This document shows positions 29,501 to 38,510 of a stretch of DNA of 64,000 nucleotides, piece by piece (position 1 is the first letter of the stretch; each line of letters begins with the position of its first letter). The notes beneath the pieces were generated by a model. That model had not been told where the DNA came from. It searched no databases and saw nothing but the letters and a program-made list of their open reading frames with translations. A program made the position numbers and the translations under genes. Origin of the DNA: JACJYM01 sp965230495 (GTDB taxonomy: Bacteria; Bacteroidota; Bacteroidia; Chitinophagales; Saprospiraceae); assembly GCA_965230495.1 (NCBI GenBank), contig OZ246004.1, forward strand, positions 1,116,001 through 1,180,000, read 5' to 3'.

Positions 29501-29853
29501 ATACTGACCCCGGTAGACCATGTGTTTGAACCCTCTGTTCCAGAGGTCAAGCTTATATTTTCAAACTTTAGATCACCGATATTTTTGTACAATTGATTTT
29601 CACCCATATTAGAAGTCAAATAAACATCAGACAATCCATCATTGTCGATATCACCAATTGCCACACCTCCTCCGTTATAAAAATTTCGATACGAATAAAT
29701 GTTAAAGTCTCTGTCATAAACCAAATCATTACTAAACTCAATACCAGTCTCCTTTGCATCCAAAAGTGTAAATAATGTTTCTTTAACATCGGTCTCTTCC
29801 AAACAAGAGTGAAAAAGAAGTACCAGAAATATTAGAAGTATATATTTTTTCAT
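26566..29853 (-). CDS. FG-GAP/ASPIC-UnbV (CRTAC1-like) lipoprotein, second of three
   Basis: A 1095-residue predicted surface lipoprotein (FHSC lipobox Cys17, then LEETDVKE, an acidic surface-export signature). FG-GAP loops begin at about 60-80 (GGGVAIGDIDNDGLSDVYL) and recur through about residue 490. The ASPIC/UnbV domain spans about 505-585 (VGTKVYVFLG, GFQSS, HFGLGEINTIDSVKVIWP). A second block of FG-GAP repeats runs from about 630 to the end. It is closest in layout to the lipoprotein at 30427-33732, suggesting tandem duplication. It follows the small lipoprotein gene by 13 bases. No enzymatic residues are evident; calcium-stabilised binding is the family expectation. Confidence 0.9.
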   Translation of the reverse strand: MKKYILLIFLVLLFHSCLEETDVKETLFTLLDAKETGIEFSNDLVYDRDFNIYSYRNFYNGGGVAIGDIDNDGLSDVYLTSNMGENQLYKNIGDLKFENISLTSGTEGSNTWSTGVSMADVNGDGWLDIYVCNSGDIRGEKRHNELFINQQNGSFIEMAAQYGINDNGYSTHSAFFDFDKDGDLDMYLLNNSYRAISSFNPKENVRNVRDEKGGDKLFRNDGDKFTDISVEAGIYASEIGFGLGVTVGDVNQDGWDDIYISNDFFEKDYLYINNQDGTFSEELEKYMKSISVASMGADMADLNNDGWPEIFVTEMLPSDERRIKTKTTFEDWDKYQSNIKNGYYHQFTRNMLHLNSKNENFNEIGRYSGVEASDWSWGALLADFNNDLYRDIFVANGINKDLTDQDFINYISTEEIMKKMTANNEVNFKELIDVIPSERIPNKMFVNNGELKFNDMSEHWGLNTPSHSNGAAYGDLDNDGDLELIVNNVNMPLFFYENKSTSNHVQFSYRGSGANPYLVGTKVYVFLGDKILYDQFMPTKGFQSSMQYRTHFGLGEINTIDSVKVIWPDQKVSLLQNVAPNKHHILDYDHIKKHDKVNSSIGKRELFTREEGILDYVHEENYFVDFDRDRLLFHMTSTEGPKSLVDDFNGDNLDDVFICGSKGFASKMFLQTSNGNFNEVNNFLFEEYKESEVRQAESMDVDNDGDSDIYVSCGGKEFSNQSSDIKDRIYINDGNGNFSIWNKRVLSNIFKHSSVSQAYDYDGDGDQDLMVAERLKSGQYGVPCDISILNNDNGDLRDVTKAIAPSLQQVGMITDVKWADINGDNLIDIVYCGEYTKIGVLLQKSDGTFEDNTQSYGLHNSNGWWKTIVVEDVDGDGDQDIIAGNLGMNSRFNASEEKPFCMHVNDFDRNGNVEQIVCNYVDDNSFPVALRHDIVKQLPSLKKKYLKYEDYALKEIDDLFEPNIMEATLTLKINTFETSLFINEGGVYRKGELPMEVQYTPIYAIKTLDFDQDGDLDLLLGGNLYETKPEIGRYDAGNLYVLENTGKGQYQLVEENEINVNVEGQIRDINTLNVGTGNYILVTRNNDKSVLLKLN

Positions 29854-29866
29854 TTATAGAAAAGTG

Positions 29867-30430
29867 CTATTTCGTTTCGATCTTTTCATAAGATTTGAAG
29901 TCTTTATGTTTGATGTCAGCCTTTACCAACATTTCATTCTTATCCTTATATAATCTTATTGTTCTAGGTCCGTCAACTTTATAGTATCCTACGTCATTGT
30001 TAGAGAGTTTTTTTTCCACAAATCCATCACCAAATTTAATTTCCAACCATGATTTTACCTCCAATAGCAAGCTATCCTGATCAAGCTTATCTGTATTCCA
30101 TGGAGCCCATCCGGCGTAGTAAAATGTCATTGGTAATTCAGTAATAACTCCGTCAACAAATGCAGGAAAAAAGTTAACACTCACGGTATGGTTAAAATTA
30201 ACCGAATCCATGTACATCACCTCATTATTGAGGCTCCCATGATGTGCTTTGCCTAGTTTATTTAGCTCCCAACAGTGATCATAGAACTCTTTTTTCTCCA
30301 TTCCAAAATAGAGTCCCATAACCAAATCTTCTAAATTATCCTCGCTATATGTATCCTTACAGGAATAGCAGCACAAACAAATCGACATTCCTATTATCAC
30401 TGGTATCAACATTAAGAAAAATCTTTTCAT
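29867..30430 (-). CDS. hypothetical small lipoprotein within the FG-GAP cluster
   Basis: A 187-residue protein with a hydrophobic signal and a Cys-rich lipobox region (CLCCYSC, then KDTYSEDN). I do not recognise its family. The mature part has an N-terminal helix-like segment (LVMGLYFGMEKKEFYDHCWELN), a central FFPAFVDGVI stretch and a Lys-rich C-terminus. The opening GLYFGM...EF resembles short periplasmic proteins that follow secretion signals, but that is weak. Its ATG overlaps the stop of the first FG-GAP gene (ATGA) and it ends 13 bases before the second, so it is made together with both and may be a partner of them. Confidence 0.7.
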   Translation of the reverse strand: MKRFFLMLIPVIIGMSICLCCYSCKDTYSEDNLEDLVMGLYFGMEKKEFYDHCWELNKLGKAHHGSLNNEVMYMDSVNFNHTVSVNFFPAFVDGVITELPMTFYYAGWAPWNTDKLDQDSLLLEVKSWLEIKFGDGFVEKKLSNNDVGYYKVDGPRTIRLYKDKNEMLVKADIKHKDFKSYEKIETK

Positions 30431-33400
30431 TCCTCTGACTTTTTATTGTGATTCTCCAATTTATACACACTTGCTTTATCGTTGTTTTTCATAACCAATA
30501 TATGTCTTTCATCATTGATCATAATTCCCTGAATATCCCTTATTTGACCCTTTTCTACAAAACCAGAATTATTGGGGTGTATATCATCAAATGTCCTGTC
30601 TTTGTTGTTGAGAAGTACATGCCCATAAGAAGCTGCATTAATACCTATTTCAGGTTTCATATTATATTGATTACCTCCTATTATTATATCAGTATAGCCA
30701 TCATTATTAATATTTCCAGCATAAATAGCTTTTTGTTCAGAATATTGGATCGGTTCGGGAAATGGTTTGAAAGAATATATCCCATTATCCAAAATAAAAA
30801 TACCCGATCTAAATTCATTGACATGATAAATTATAGATCTTTTCAAAACATTAGGATCATACAAATCAGCAAGAGTTGCTCTTCCATAATCGCTAAACTT
30901 CAATGCCTTCTTCTTTACAATGGGTGTTTGTTGTACTAAATCCTTTCTTAAATGAATGGGGAAATAAGAATCTCCCTTTTTAATACAAGTAATAACTTCT
31001 ACCATGCCGTTTTGATCAAAATCATTAGCAATGAAATAAATATTTCCTCCAGAAAGACTATATAATCTATTATTCAATCCAATATTTGCCGCTATAATAT
31101 CCTGGTCTCCATCATTGTCTATGTCAGTTATTTCGATATCTGTCCAAAACCCTTTTGTCTTATCTAATTTCAACTCTTCCGAAATATCCACTAGTCTCTT
31201 ATCTTTTGTGGAAAAAACTTTGATCGAATTCCATTCACTTGAAAATACCAAATCATCTCTACCATCCCCATCAATATCCGATTTACTTACTTGGGAAATA
31301 GACCCAATATTTGCTAAAGGATCACTCAAGTTCTTGTCAGGTATATATTCACCCTTATTATATTTGTAAACTAATGAACTCGGCGGAACTCCTACATTAT
31401 CAGATGTAAATCCCGTTGCAATCACTATTTCGTTCGATTTATCTCCATCAATATCCAAAAAACAGGCATCCCTACTATTTTTATAAGTAGTTTGTATATC
31501 TGAATTGCCATCATTATCTAATGACAAATAATCTCTGGTATTTGAGGATATTGAGTTGAATTCCATCCCTCCATTACAGAATAAAAAGTCAAGACCTCCA
31601 TTCAAATCAAAGTCTTCGGCCAAAATTTTCTGTGTTTCGCTGTTATCAAATTCAGACTCACTTAAAATCGAACTTTCCACTAATTTTCCCCTTTTCTGAA
31701 TAAATACTTTAGAACCATCACCCATGGCTCCGGGAATCACCACATCCTCTTGTCCATCCTTATTAATATCAACAATACTAATCCTCGGTCCGAGATTAGA
31801 ACTCATAGATATCAATGTACGATTCTTGTCAAAATCAGAAAATAAATTTTCCTTATGTGTGTAATCAATTATGTTTTCAATTTTGGATAAAAGAGTTTTA
31901 CGTATTGTTTCTGATCTACTTTTCTTAATATATTCTGAATTTTTGATATCAATTTCTACTCTCGTGTTGATTTTCGGATTTCTAATATTGGTCATACGTC
32001 CATCCCACCATTCCACAATTAAGCTATCTACTTTTTCAATATCCCCAAGTCCAAAGTTTAAATCATGAGAAACACAGGATTGATATCCTCGCATTGGGTT
32101 CAATTCTAGAATAGAACTATTGTTGTTAAAAAAGACTGTTACCTTAGAACCTAACGCTCCAAGATTATATCCTTCTCCATTAAGTGAAACAGTTAAAAAA
32201 TTAGCCTCTGCATTATTTAAATAAATTTTTGCAGGCTCGTCAATCGTATTTACAATCAATTCCAAATCACCATCACCGTCTAAATCACAGTAGGCTGAGC
32301 CATTACTGAAATCTTTCGTATCGAACAAAAGGTTATTTTGCTTCATAAACACTCCCGAATCCTGGAGATAAAAATGATTATATAATTTTTCCGATGGTAA
32401 ATTATCCATGATAGTAGTAATTACATTAGATCTCTCCTTTTTTACCATTTTACCAATCATTTCCGTCGTGTAAAAATTGATATGATCTTGATCCAATAAA
32501 TCCTTTTTGATCCCATTGGCGATAAATATATCTCGCTCTCCATTATTGTCCATATCAAAAAGCAAGGCTCCCCAACTCCAATCAGAAGCTTCTACCTTAT
32601 GATATCTTGACAAGTCCTGATACAGATAAATACCTTTATTATTGATGCCAGTATTCATTAGAAAAACATTTCTTCCAAACTGTCTGTGATAACCATTGTC
32701 AGTATTAGACACATACTTATCATATGCGTCAAAAGACGTCTTTGTCTTATATCTATCAAGGCCCTCTGGAAGCATTTCTGTAACAAAAATATCAGGTAAC
32801 AAATCTCCATTCATATCAGCTATGTCAGCACCCATAGATCCCATACTTAATTCTTCAACGGCATCAGCAATAACCTCTATAAATGTGCCATCTTTATTAT
32901 TTAAATACATGTAATCCTTTTCAAAGAAGTCATTGCTTACAAAAATATCAGGCCAACTATCATTATTAAGGTCTGAAATGCTCACCCCTAATCCAAATCC
33001 AATATTGCTGGTATAAATCCCAGAAGTTAACGATACATCTTCAAATCTGATTTTGCCGGTTTCAACTTCAAGATTTTTAAGAAGTTTATTCCCATTTGTA
33101 CTTGGAATATCCCTCAAACCTTCAGCTATATCATAAGCTCCTACTGACCGAATACTATTATTAAGTAGATAGCAATCCAGATCTCCATCTTTATCATAGT
33201 CAAAAAATGCAGAGTGAACCGAAAGGCCTTCAAAATCCAGATTATATTCGCTAGCCTTATCAGTGAAGGTCATATCTCCATTGTTTATAAAAAACTGATT
33301 CTTTCTATTAGCAACATTTGGCTTGCCTGATTTACAAACATATATATCCAAAAAACCGTCATGATTAATATCAACCATGGCAGCTCCTGTAGACCAAACA

Positions 33401-33732
33401 TCTGAGCATTCCGTGCCAGATAATTTCGAAATATCCTCAAATTTTAAATCTCCCTTGTTTAAGAATAATTTGTTTTCAACTAGATTGCCTGTAAAATATA
33501 TGTCGGAGAGATTATCGTTGTTAATATCACCAACTGCTACTCCTCCACCATTAAAAAAATTCTTAAAAGTATATGGATTATATTCCTCTGTAATTTTAAG
33601 ATCGTTGGAAAAATCTATTCCGGCTTTATCCGCTTTTAGTAAAGTGAATAAAGCACCATTTTCGTTTTCATCCTGGACTGAGCATGAAAAACAGCAAGTG
33701 ATCACTAATATGAAATATATTCTTGTTTTCAA
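30427..33732 (-). CDS. FG-GAP/ASPIC-UnbV (CRTAC1-like) lipoprotein, first of three, UUG start
   Basis: A 1101-residue predicted surface lipoprotein (CFSC lipobox Cys17, then SVQDENEN, strongly acidic). It has FG-GAP loops from NGGGVAVGDINNDNLSDIYF onward, a central ASPIC/UnbV segment (LGSKVTVFFN, GYQSC, NFGLGDIEKVDSLIVEWW) and a second repeat set, so the layout is the same as the next paralogue. The only start that keeps the signal peptide is a TTG at 33732; no ATG or GTG fits nearby. A terminator-like hairpin lies 26 bases upstream, directly after susD, so this gene and all those behind it are probably expressed at a lower level than susCD. Its role is inferred as surface binding. Confidence 0.88.
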   Translation of the reverse strand: MKTRIYFILVITCCFSCSVQDENENGALFTLLKADKAGIDFSNDLKITEEYNPYTFKNFFNGGGVAVGDINNDNLSDIYFTGNLVENKLFLNKGDLKFEDISKLSGTECSDVWSTGAAMVDINHDGFLDIYVCKSGKPNVANRKNQFFINNGDMTFTDKASEYNLDFEGLSVHSAFFDYDKDGDLDCYLLNNSIRSVGAYDIAEGLRDIPSTNGNKLLKNLEVETGKIRFEDVSLTSGIYTSNIGFGLGVSISDLNNDSWPDIFVSNDFFEKDYMYLNNKDGTFIEVIADAVEELSMGSMGADIADMNGDLLPDIFVTEMLPEGLDRYKTKTSFDAYDKYVSNTDNGYHRQFGRNVFLMNTGINNKGIYLYQDLSRYHKVEASDWSWGALLFDMDNNGERDIFIANGIKKDLLDQDHINFYTTEMIGKMVKKERSNVITTIMDNLPSEKLYNHFYLQDSGVFMKQNNLLFDTKDFSNGSAYCDLDGDGDLELIVNTIDEPAKIYLNNAEANFLTVSLNGEGYNLGALGSKVTVFFNNNSSILELNPMRGYQSCVSHDLNFGLGDIEKVDSLIVEWWDGRMTNIRNPKINTRVEIDIKNSEYIKKSRSETIRKTLLSKIENIIDYTHKENLFSDFDKNRTLISMSSNLGPRISIVDINKDGQEDVVIPGAMGDGSKVFIQKRGKLVESSILSESEFDNSETQKILAEDFDLNGGLDFLFCNGGMEFNSISSNTRDYLSLDNDGNSDIQTTYKNSRDACFLDIDGDKSNEIVIATGFTSDNVGVPPSSLVYKYNKGEYIPDKNLSDPLANIGSISQVSKSDIDGDGRDDLVFSSEWNSIKVFSTKDKRLVDISEELKLDKTKGFWTDIEITDIDNDGDQDIIAANIGLNNRLYSLSGGNIYFIANDFDQNGMVEVITCIKKGDSYFPIHLRKDLVQQTPIVKKKALKFSDYGRATLADLYDPNVLKRSIIYHVNEFRSGIFILDNGIYSFKPFPEPIQYSEQKAIYAGNINNDGYTDIIIGGNQYNMKPEIGINAASYGHVLLNNKDRTFDDIHPNNSGFVEKGQIRDIQGIMINDERHILVMKNNDKASVYKLENHNKKSEE

Positions 33733-33757
33733 GTTATAAGACTATGAGATACATATT

Positions 33758-33788
33758 AAAAAAGCCATCTCCTAAGAGACGGCTTTTT
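33758..33788 (-). terminator. intrinsic terminator-like hairpin after susD
   Basis: GCC-A-TCTC pairs with GAGA-C-GGC (one internal mismatch) around a CTAA loop, flanked by A-rich and T-rich tracts. Read on the minus strand it is a GC stem followed by six U. It lies 20 bases after the susD stop and 26 before the next start, as expected for partial termination that keeps susCD high and downstream genes low. The A/T flanks would also let it work in the other direction. Confidence 0.8.
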
Positions 33789-33808
33789 ACTATATAGGAA
33801 TATTTTAA

Positions 33809-35353
33809 TTAATAGCCAGGATTTTGTTGCAAATTAGAGTTCAAAGTAATTTGATCTGCTGGTATAGGCATTAGTTTTTTGTAATCCTCTGACGCATTTT
33901 TCTCCCACCAAGCTTCTCCAAATCTATTAAATCTAATTAGATCAGATCTTCTTTTGGCTTCAAAGCATAACTCTCTTCCCCTTTCTGCTAATAAATTATC
34001 AGCATCTAGAGTACCCAAAGCACCCATACCTGCTCTATCTCTAATCATATTTACTAAATCTAAAGCTTCGCCACTTCCAGAATTCATTCTCCACATGGCT
34101 TCAGCCTTATTCAATAATACTTCTCCATATCTGTATACTGCAAAATCATTACTCATACTATTTACAGTACCTACTTCATATTCATATTTAGACAAACGAG
34201 GGCCCCCATCTCTATGTGCTTGAGGAGCTAATTCATTCAATGGTTCAAAAACAACTGCTCTTTCATTCCCTTCAAAAGCATTGTCCGGATACCATTTATC
34301 ATCATTATCCATTAGTAATTCTCCAGATGAAGAATATTGTGGTCCATGCAGCATTACACCATATCCTCTTGAACCACCAGTAAATCTAACATCATTATCC
34401 TGATCAAATGAATTGTAAAAATCAGCTAGAGCACAATATCCGTTCCATGGTTGATCCACAGTATTAAAAGTCTGCTGAGATTGATAGTGCAAAGTCATCT
34501 GAACCAAATTAAATCCACCTGCATTGACACCATCGTAAGGTATTACCCAAATGTTTTCCGATGATCCCGAATTCTCGACAGCAAAGTTTGCGAAGTAATT
34601 ACCTTCTAAAGAGTACGCATTGTCATTTATTATAGCGTCACAAGCATCTACACATTTTTGCCATTGCGCAGTTCCAGAATATTCTTCCGCATTAAGGTAT
34701 AAATTTGCTAGCATGGCTTGTCCTGCATAATAGTTAACTCTTCCATATGCTGCTCCTCCTACTTCTTTGGTTAGCAAAGGTACATTAGTAGTCAATTCAT
34801 TTTCAACCCATGTATAAACCTCAGATCTACTAACAGTTGAAGGTTTGAACCCTTCTGGCACGTCAAAAGTGTCAAGTATTGGAACATTTCCAAATACGTC
34901 TAATAATACTAAATGATAATATGCTCGAAGTACTTTGAGTTCCGCTATAAAAGCTTCCGAATCTGCTCCTCCTGCACTTTCGAAAGTAGCAATCAATCTA
35001 TTACATGTATTAATACCTCCATATGAGAAGTTCCACACATTTCCAAAAACTCCCTCTCCTTCAAAGAAATCATGTCTGTGCATTCTCAACCATTGACCTC
35101 CATCTTCCCAGTCTGGGCCTCTGTGCGGTACGCAACCTTCGTCAGAAGATGTAAAATCCAATGAGAATAATTGACCATGGTTCATAAAACTATACATATT
35201 AGTATATGCCGAACCTAGGGCCGAAATATAAGCATCTTCGTTTTGAAAATACTCGCTTTCAGGTATAACATCAGTGAATTCAGGCTCTAAATCAGAACAT
35301 GCACTGATAGCGAATACAAGCAATATTAAAAGATATTTGAATGTATTTTTCAT
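33809..35353 (-). CDS. susD: SusD/RagB-family surface nutrient-binding lipoprotein
   Basis: A 514-residue lipoprotein (AISAC lipobox Cys19, then SDLEPEF, an acidic surface-export signal). The early SESEYFQ-like region (VIPESEYFQNEDAYISALG), the TPR-like helices and the C-terminal LLAERGRELCFEAKRRSDLIRF segment are typical of the SusD/RagB family, as is the ending YKKLMPIPADQI...NPGY. SusD caps the SusC channel on the cell surface and helps capture the ligand. It follows susC by 36 bases and ends just before the hairpin at 33758. The glycan cannot be told from the sequence. Confidence 0.95.
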   Translation of the reverse strand: MKNTFKYLLILLVFAISACSDLEPEFTDVIPESEYFQNEDAYISALGSAYTNMYSFMNHGQLFSLDFTSSDEGCVPHRGPDWEDGGQWLRMHRHDFFEGEGVFGNVWNFSYGGINTCNRLIATFESAGGADSEAFIAELKVLRAYYHLVLLDVFGNVPILDTFDVPEGFKPSTVSRSEVYTWVENELTTNVPLLTKEVGGAAYGRVNYYAGQAMLANLYLNAEEYSGTAQWQKCVDACDAIINDNAYSLEGNYFANFAVENSGSSENIWVIPYDGVNAGGFNLVQMTLHYQSQQTFNTVDQPWNGYCALADFYNSFDQDNDVRFTGGSRGYGVMLHGPQYSSSGELLMDNDDKWYPDNAFEGNERAVVFEPLNELAPQAHRDGGPRLSKYEYEVGTVNSMSNDFAVYRYGEVLLNKAEAMWRMNSGSGEALDLVNMIRDRAGMGALGTLDADNLLAERGRELCFEAKRRSDLIRFNRFGEAWWEKNASEDYKKLMPIPADQITLNSNLQQNPGY

Positions 35354-35389
35354 ATTTTAAATTTTATAATTTATCTGTTTTTAATCTAA

Positions 35390-38317
35390 TTAAAATGTAA
35401 CATTAGCTCCAAAAGTGATTGTACGTGTGAAGAAATATGTGTTTCTTCTATCTACACCAGGAGCCAATACATCCAATTCATCACCAAGATCACGGTTGCC
35501 ATTGTCAACAGAACCAGTATCTCCAAGTCTTACCTCCGGATCCACTCCAGTATATCCAGTGATTGTAAATAAGTTCTGACCAGCTAAATATACTCGTAGG
35601 GCACCTATTTTAGAATTTGACATATCGAATGTATATCCTATTGACATGTTATCCAATCTCACAAACGATGCATCCTCTACATGTTCGCTATTATATGATG
35701 CTGTTTTTACATCCGTATTAGCTTTACTTGTATTTATAAAGTTGGAACCAGGATTATCAGGAAATACCTCATAAAATGCTCTATATGTATTCACCAAACT
35801 ATGACCAAAAGCTCCTCTAAACAAGATATTCATATCCCAATTCTTACCAAAAGTGAAGTTATTATTTAGAGATAACTCAAAATCAGGTAGACCATTTCCT
35901 ACCACTACCCAATCGTCTGCATCCACATCTCCATCTCCATCAGTATCTTGGAAAGATATAGAACCATCTTCATTAATCTGATCTATAACAGGTGCCACTA
36001 TTTGACCGATAGGTTCTCCTTCTTCAAGTAAATGTAATCCTGCTCCAGCATCAGTAATGTTTTGTCCCGGAGCTCCAAGGTTTGTTCTAAATTCTCTAGG
36101 TGTATCCTCTAAATACTCATCCAATTTTGTTCTATATGATGTGAATATCAGACCAGGTCTATACGTAAAATTCTCCTTAGTTATAAGATCATAATTTAAT
36201 GCTAACTCTATACCGTTAGTAGTAAAAGAAGCTACATTATCCCAAGTAAAAGGTGCTAAATTTGGTGGAACAGGAACAGCAGTTAAAAGTATAAGATCTT
36301 TTGTCTTTCTATTAAATACGTCCAGAGCACCAGTCATTTTGCCATTCATTATAGCAAAGTCAATTCCTGCATTTATTTCCGTCTTAGTTTCCCATTTTAG
36401 ATCAGGATTAGCATTAGTAGTAGGTCCATAAGAAGGAACAAACTCACCATTATAAAAGAACTGTGGTCCTGGCTGGAATATGGTTGCAAATAAAGCGTTT
36501 TGTCCTGGGAGGTTTCCGGTTACACCGTAGCCCAATCTTAGCTTAAGATTACTAACACTTTCCATATTAGCAAGCTTAGAAATATCTACACCCGCACTTA
36601 CAGCAGGAAAGACACCATATCTATTATCTTCTCCAAATCTGTCTGACCCTTCTCTTCGCACACTGGCTGATAAAAAGTAAGTATCATCAAAATTGAAATT
36701 AACTCTACCAAATTGTGCCTGTAGCCTATATGAATTACCCCAAGATCCAGTTTGAGCTTGTCCAGATAGTAATTCTGCAGATTCAGAAATTTGATTATAA
36801 TAGTTATTATCAAGTAAAAATCCACCTGCCTGAATTCCAAACCCAGCAAAATTGAATTTTTGGTATGAAGCTCCTGCTAATACTGTATAAGACATACTGC
36901 TATTACCTCCTGTGTACTGAAGCGTTCCTTCATATAGATTATTCCATTCGTTATCATTAACATTTCTTCCTAAACCATTTCTCGATACGCCTCCTCTGTA
37001 CACAAGATTTGAAGGATAGTACTCTTTTGTTAATACATCCTTCTTTTGTCTAGCAAACGAACCAGTGACTTTTAATGCGTCTGTAACATTATAAGATGCT
37101 GTAATATTTGCTAACAATTCATTAGTTTCTTCATCCAATCTAGCCAATTCTACCATTGCAACAGGATTGAACACGTCAAATCCGTCAGGGTTTCTGAAAG
37201 TACCATCTTCATTGTAAATAGCAGATGTAGGATTTAGAATGGTAGCGTATCTAAACGCCTCCGGCAATCCTAACTCAGCATTTTTATTAGTATTAATTAC
37301 ATTTAATCCAATATTCAATTTATCGTCAAGAGCTTTTTGATTTAACGATAAACTAGCATTTACCCAATCAAATCCAGTGTTTTTAACAACACCTGACTGG
37401 TCCCTATAGTTAAAAGACGCTCGATAGGAAGTAGCATCTGATCCTCCTGAAACGGATAAGTTATGGGACTGGGCTATTCCACCTTGAGAAATTTCATCGT
37501 ACCAATCAGTAGATGATCCGGCATCATTACCTCCTGCTGCTCTAAATTCTTCCGCTGTTGCTATATCTGGAGTATTCGAAATTGACTCACTAGAAACATA
37601 TCCGTTATAATCTACTCTTGCAGTACCCTTCTTTCCTTTCTTTGTAGTAACCAATATTACTCCGGAAGAACCTCTTGTTCCATATATGGCTGCTGCTGAA
37701 CCATCCTTCAATACATCTATGGTCTCAATATCCCGTGGATCTATATTAGATAATGATGCTCCCGGCACACCATCGACAATAACCAATGGATCTGTTTGAG
37801 CTCCTATGGTTGACAATCCTCTTAGTCGAATACCCACTTTTCCATTGGGATCACCATTCGCTCTAGAAATGGTTAAACCAGCTACCTTTCCCTGTAACAA
37901 CTGAGCTGCTGAGGTTACATTACCTGTATTAAAGTCTTTTTCACTAATACTGGCTACAGACCCTGTAATTTCCTTGGTCTTTTGAGATCCATATCCAATG
38001 AGAACAACTTCATTAAGTGATTCTCCAGAGGCTAAAGCCACATTCAAAGGTTGTCCTAAATATTGAACCGTTTGACTTTGATACCCTATATAAGACACAA
38101 TCAACATATCCGACCCTGAAGGAAGTTCTAAACTAAAACTCCCATCAATATCGGTAATCGTTCCAATATCAGAATCTTGTACCATTACACTTGCTCCAAT
38201 AAGAGCCTCTCCAGTATCGGCATCGGTTATTGTACCTGAGGCCGTCTGTGCAGCTGCCAGAACTCCTATTGAAGTAAATAATGTTACCAAAACAAACTGG
38301 TAAAATAATTTTTTCAT
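35390..38317 (-). CDS. susC: SusC/RagA-family TonB-dependent outer-membrane transporter
   Basis: A 975-residue outer-membrane protein: signal peptide (to about residue 24), a carboxypeptidase-regulatory-like domain (SGTITDADTGEALIGASVMV) and a plug domain with the SusC-typical run VLIGYGSQKTKEITGSV and later IRLRGLSTIG. A DGVPG...IDVLKDGSAAAIYG stretch follows, then a 22-strand-type barrel ending with an aromatic residue (NVTF). It imports oligosaccharides across the outer membrane using TonB energy. It is the first gene of the glycoside locus and is divergent from the LacI regulator, 243 bases apart. It is about as short as small-substrate SusC proteins, which fits disaccharide-sized ligands. 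Confidence 0.95.
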   Translation of the reverse strand: MKKLFYQFVLVTLFTSIGVLAAAQTASGTITDADTGEALIGASVMVQDSDIGTITDIDGSFSLELPSGSDMLIVSYIGYQSQTVQYLGQPLNVALASGESLNEVVLIGYGSQKTKEITGSVASISEKDFNTGNVTSAAQLLQGKVAGLTISRANGDPNGKVGIRLRGLSTIGAQTDPLVIVDGVPGASLSNIDPRDIETIDVLKDGSAAAIYGTRGSSGVILVTTKKGKKGTARVDYNGYVSSESISNTPDIATAEEFRAAGGNDAGSSTDWYDEISQGGIAQSHNLSVSGGSDATSYRASFNYRDQSGVVKNTGFDWVNASLSLNQKALDDKLNIGLNVINTNKNAELGLPEAFRYATILNPTSAIYNEDGTFRNPDGFDVFNPVAMVELARLDEETNELLANITASYNVTDALKVTGSFARQKKDVLTKEYYPSNLVYRGGVSRNGLGRNVNDNEWNNLYEGTLQYTGGNSSMSYTVLAGASYQKFNFAGFGIQAGGFLLDNNYYNQISESAELLSGQAQTGSWGNSYRLQAQFGRVNFNFDDTYFLSASVRREGSDRFGEDNRYGVFPAVSAGVDISKLANMESVSNLKLRLGYGVTGNLPGQNALFATIFQPGPQFFYNGEFVPSYGPTTNANPDLKWETKTEINAGIDFAIMNGKMTGALDVFNRKTKDLILLTAVPVPPNLAPFTWDNVASFTTNGIELALNYDLITKENFTYRPGLIFTSYRTKLDEYLEDTPREFRTNLGAPGQNITDAGAGLHLLEEGEPIGQIVAPVIDQINEDGSISFQDTDGDGDVDADDWVVVGNGLPDFELSLNNNFTFGKNWDMNILFRGAFGHSLVNTYRAFYEVFPDNPGSNFINTSKANTDVKTASYNSEHVEDASFVRLDNMSIGYTFDMSNSKIGALRVYLAGQNLFTITGYTGVDPEVRLGDTGSVDNGNRDLGDELDVLAPGVDRRNTYFFTRTITFGANVTF

Positions 38318-38491
38318 AAGTTTTAACTTTTTATTAATAAACTATCATATTTGCACAAATAAGCTAACTAGTAAATCTTATAGCTAAACAATCTATCAAA
38401 AGGAAATTTTTGTTTAACAAATCAGCTAATTGCGTATTTTTATTTGCTGTCGCGCTAATGTAAAAAAGTATTTTATGTTAAAGAAATATTA

Positions 38492-38508
38492 AGTGTACAT
38501 TGCACACT
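38492..38508. promoter_or_regulatory. imperfect 17-base palindrome, candidate operator
   Basis: AGTGTACA-T-TGCACACT: the two 8-base halves are inverted repeats with one mismatch. It lies 53 bases before the lacI-type start codon and 2 bases from the AAACGTTT palindrome. Binding by the adjacent regulator is an inference. Confidence 0.4.
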
Positions 38509-38510
38509 AT

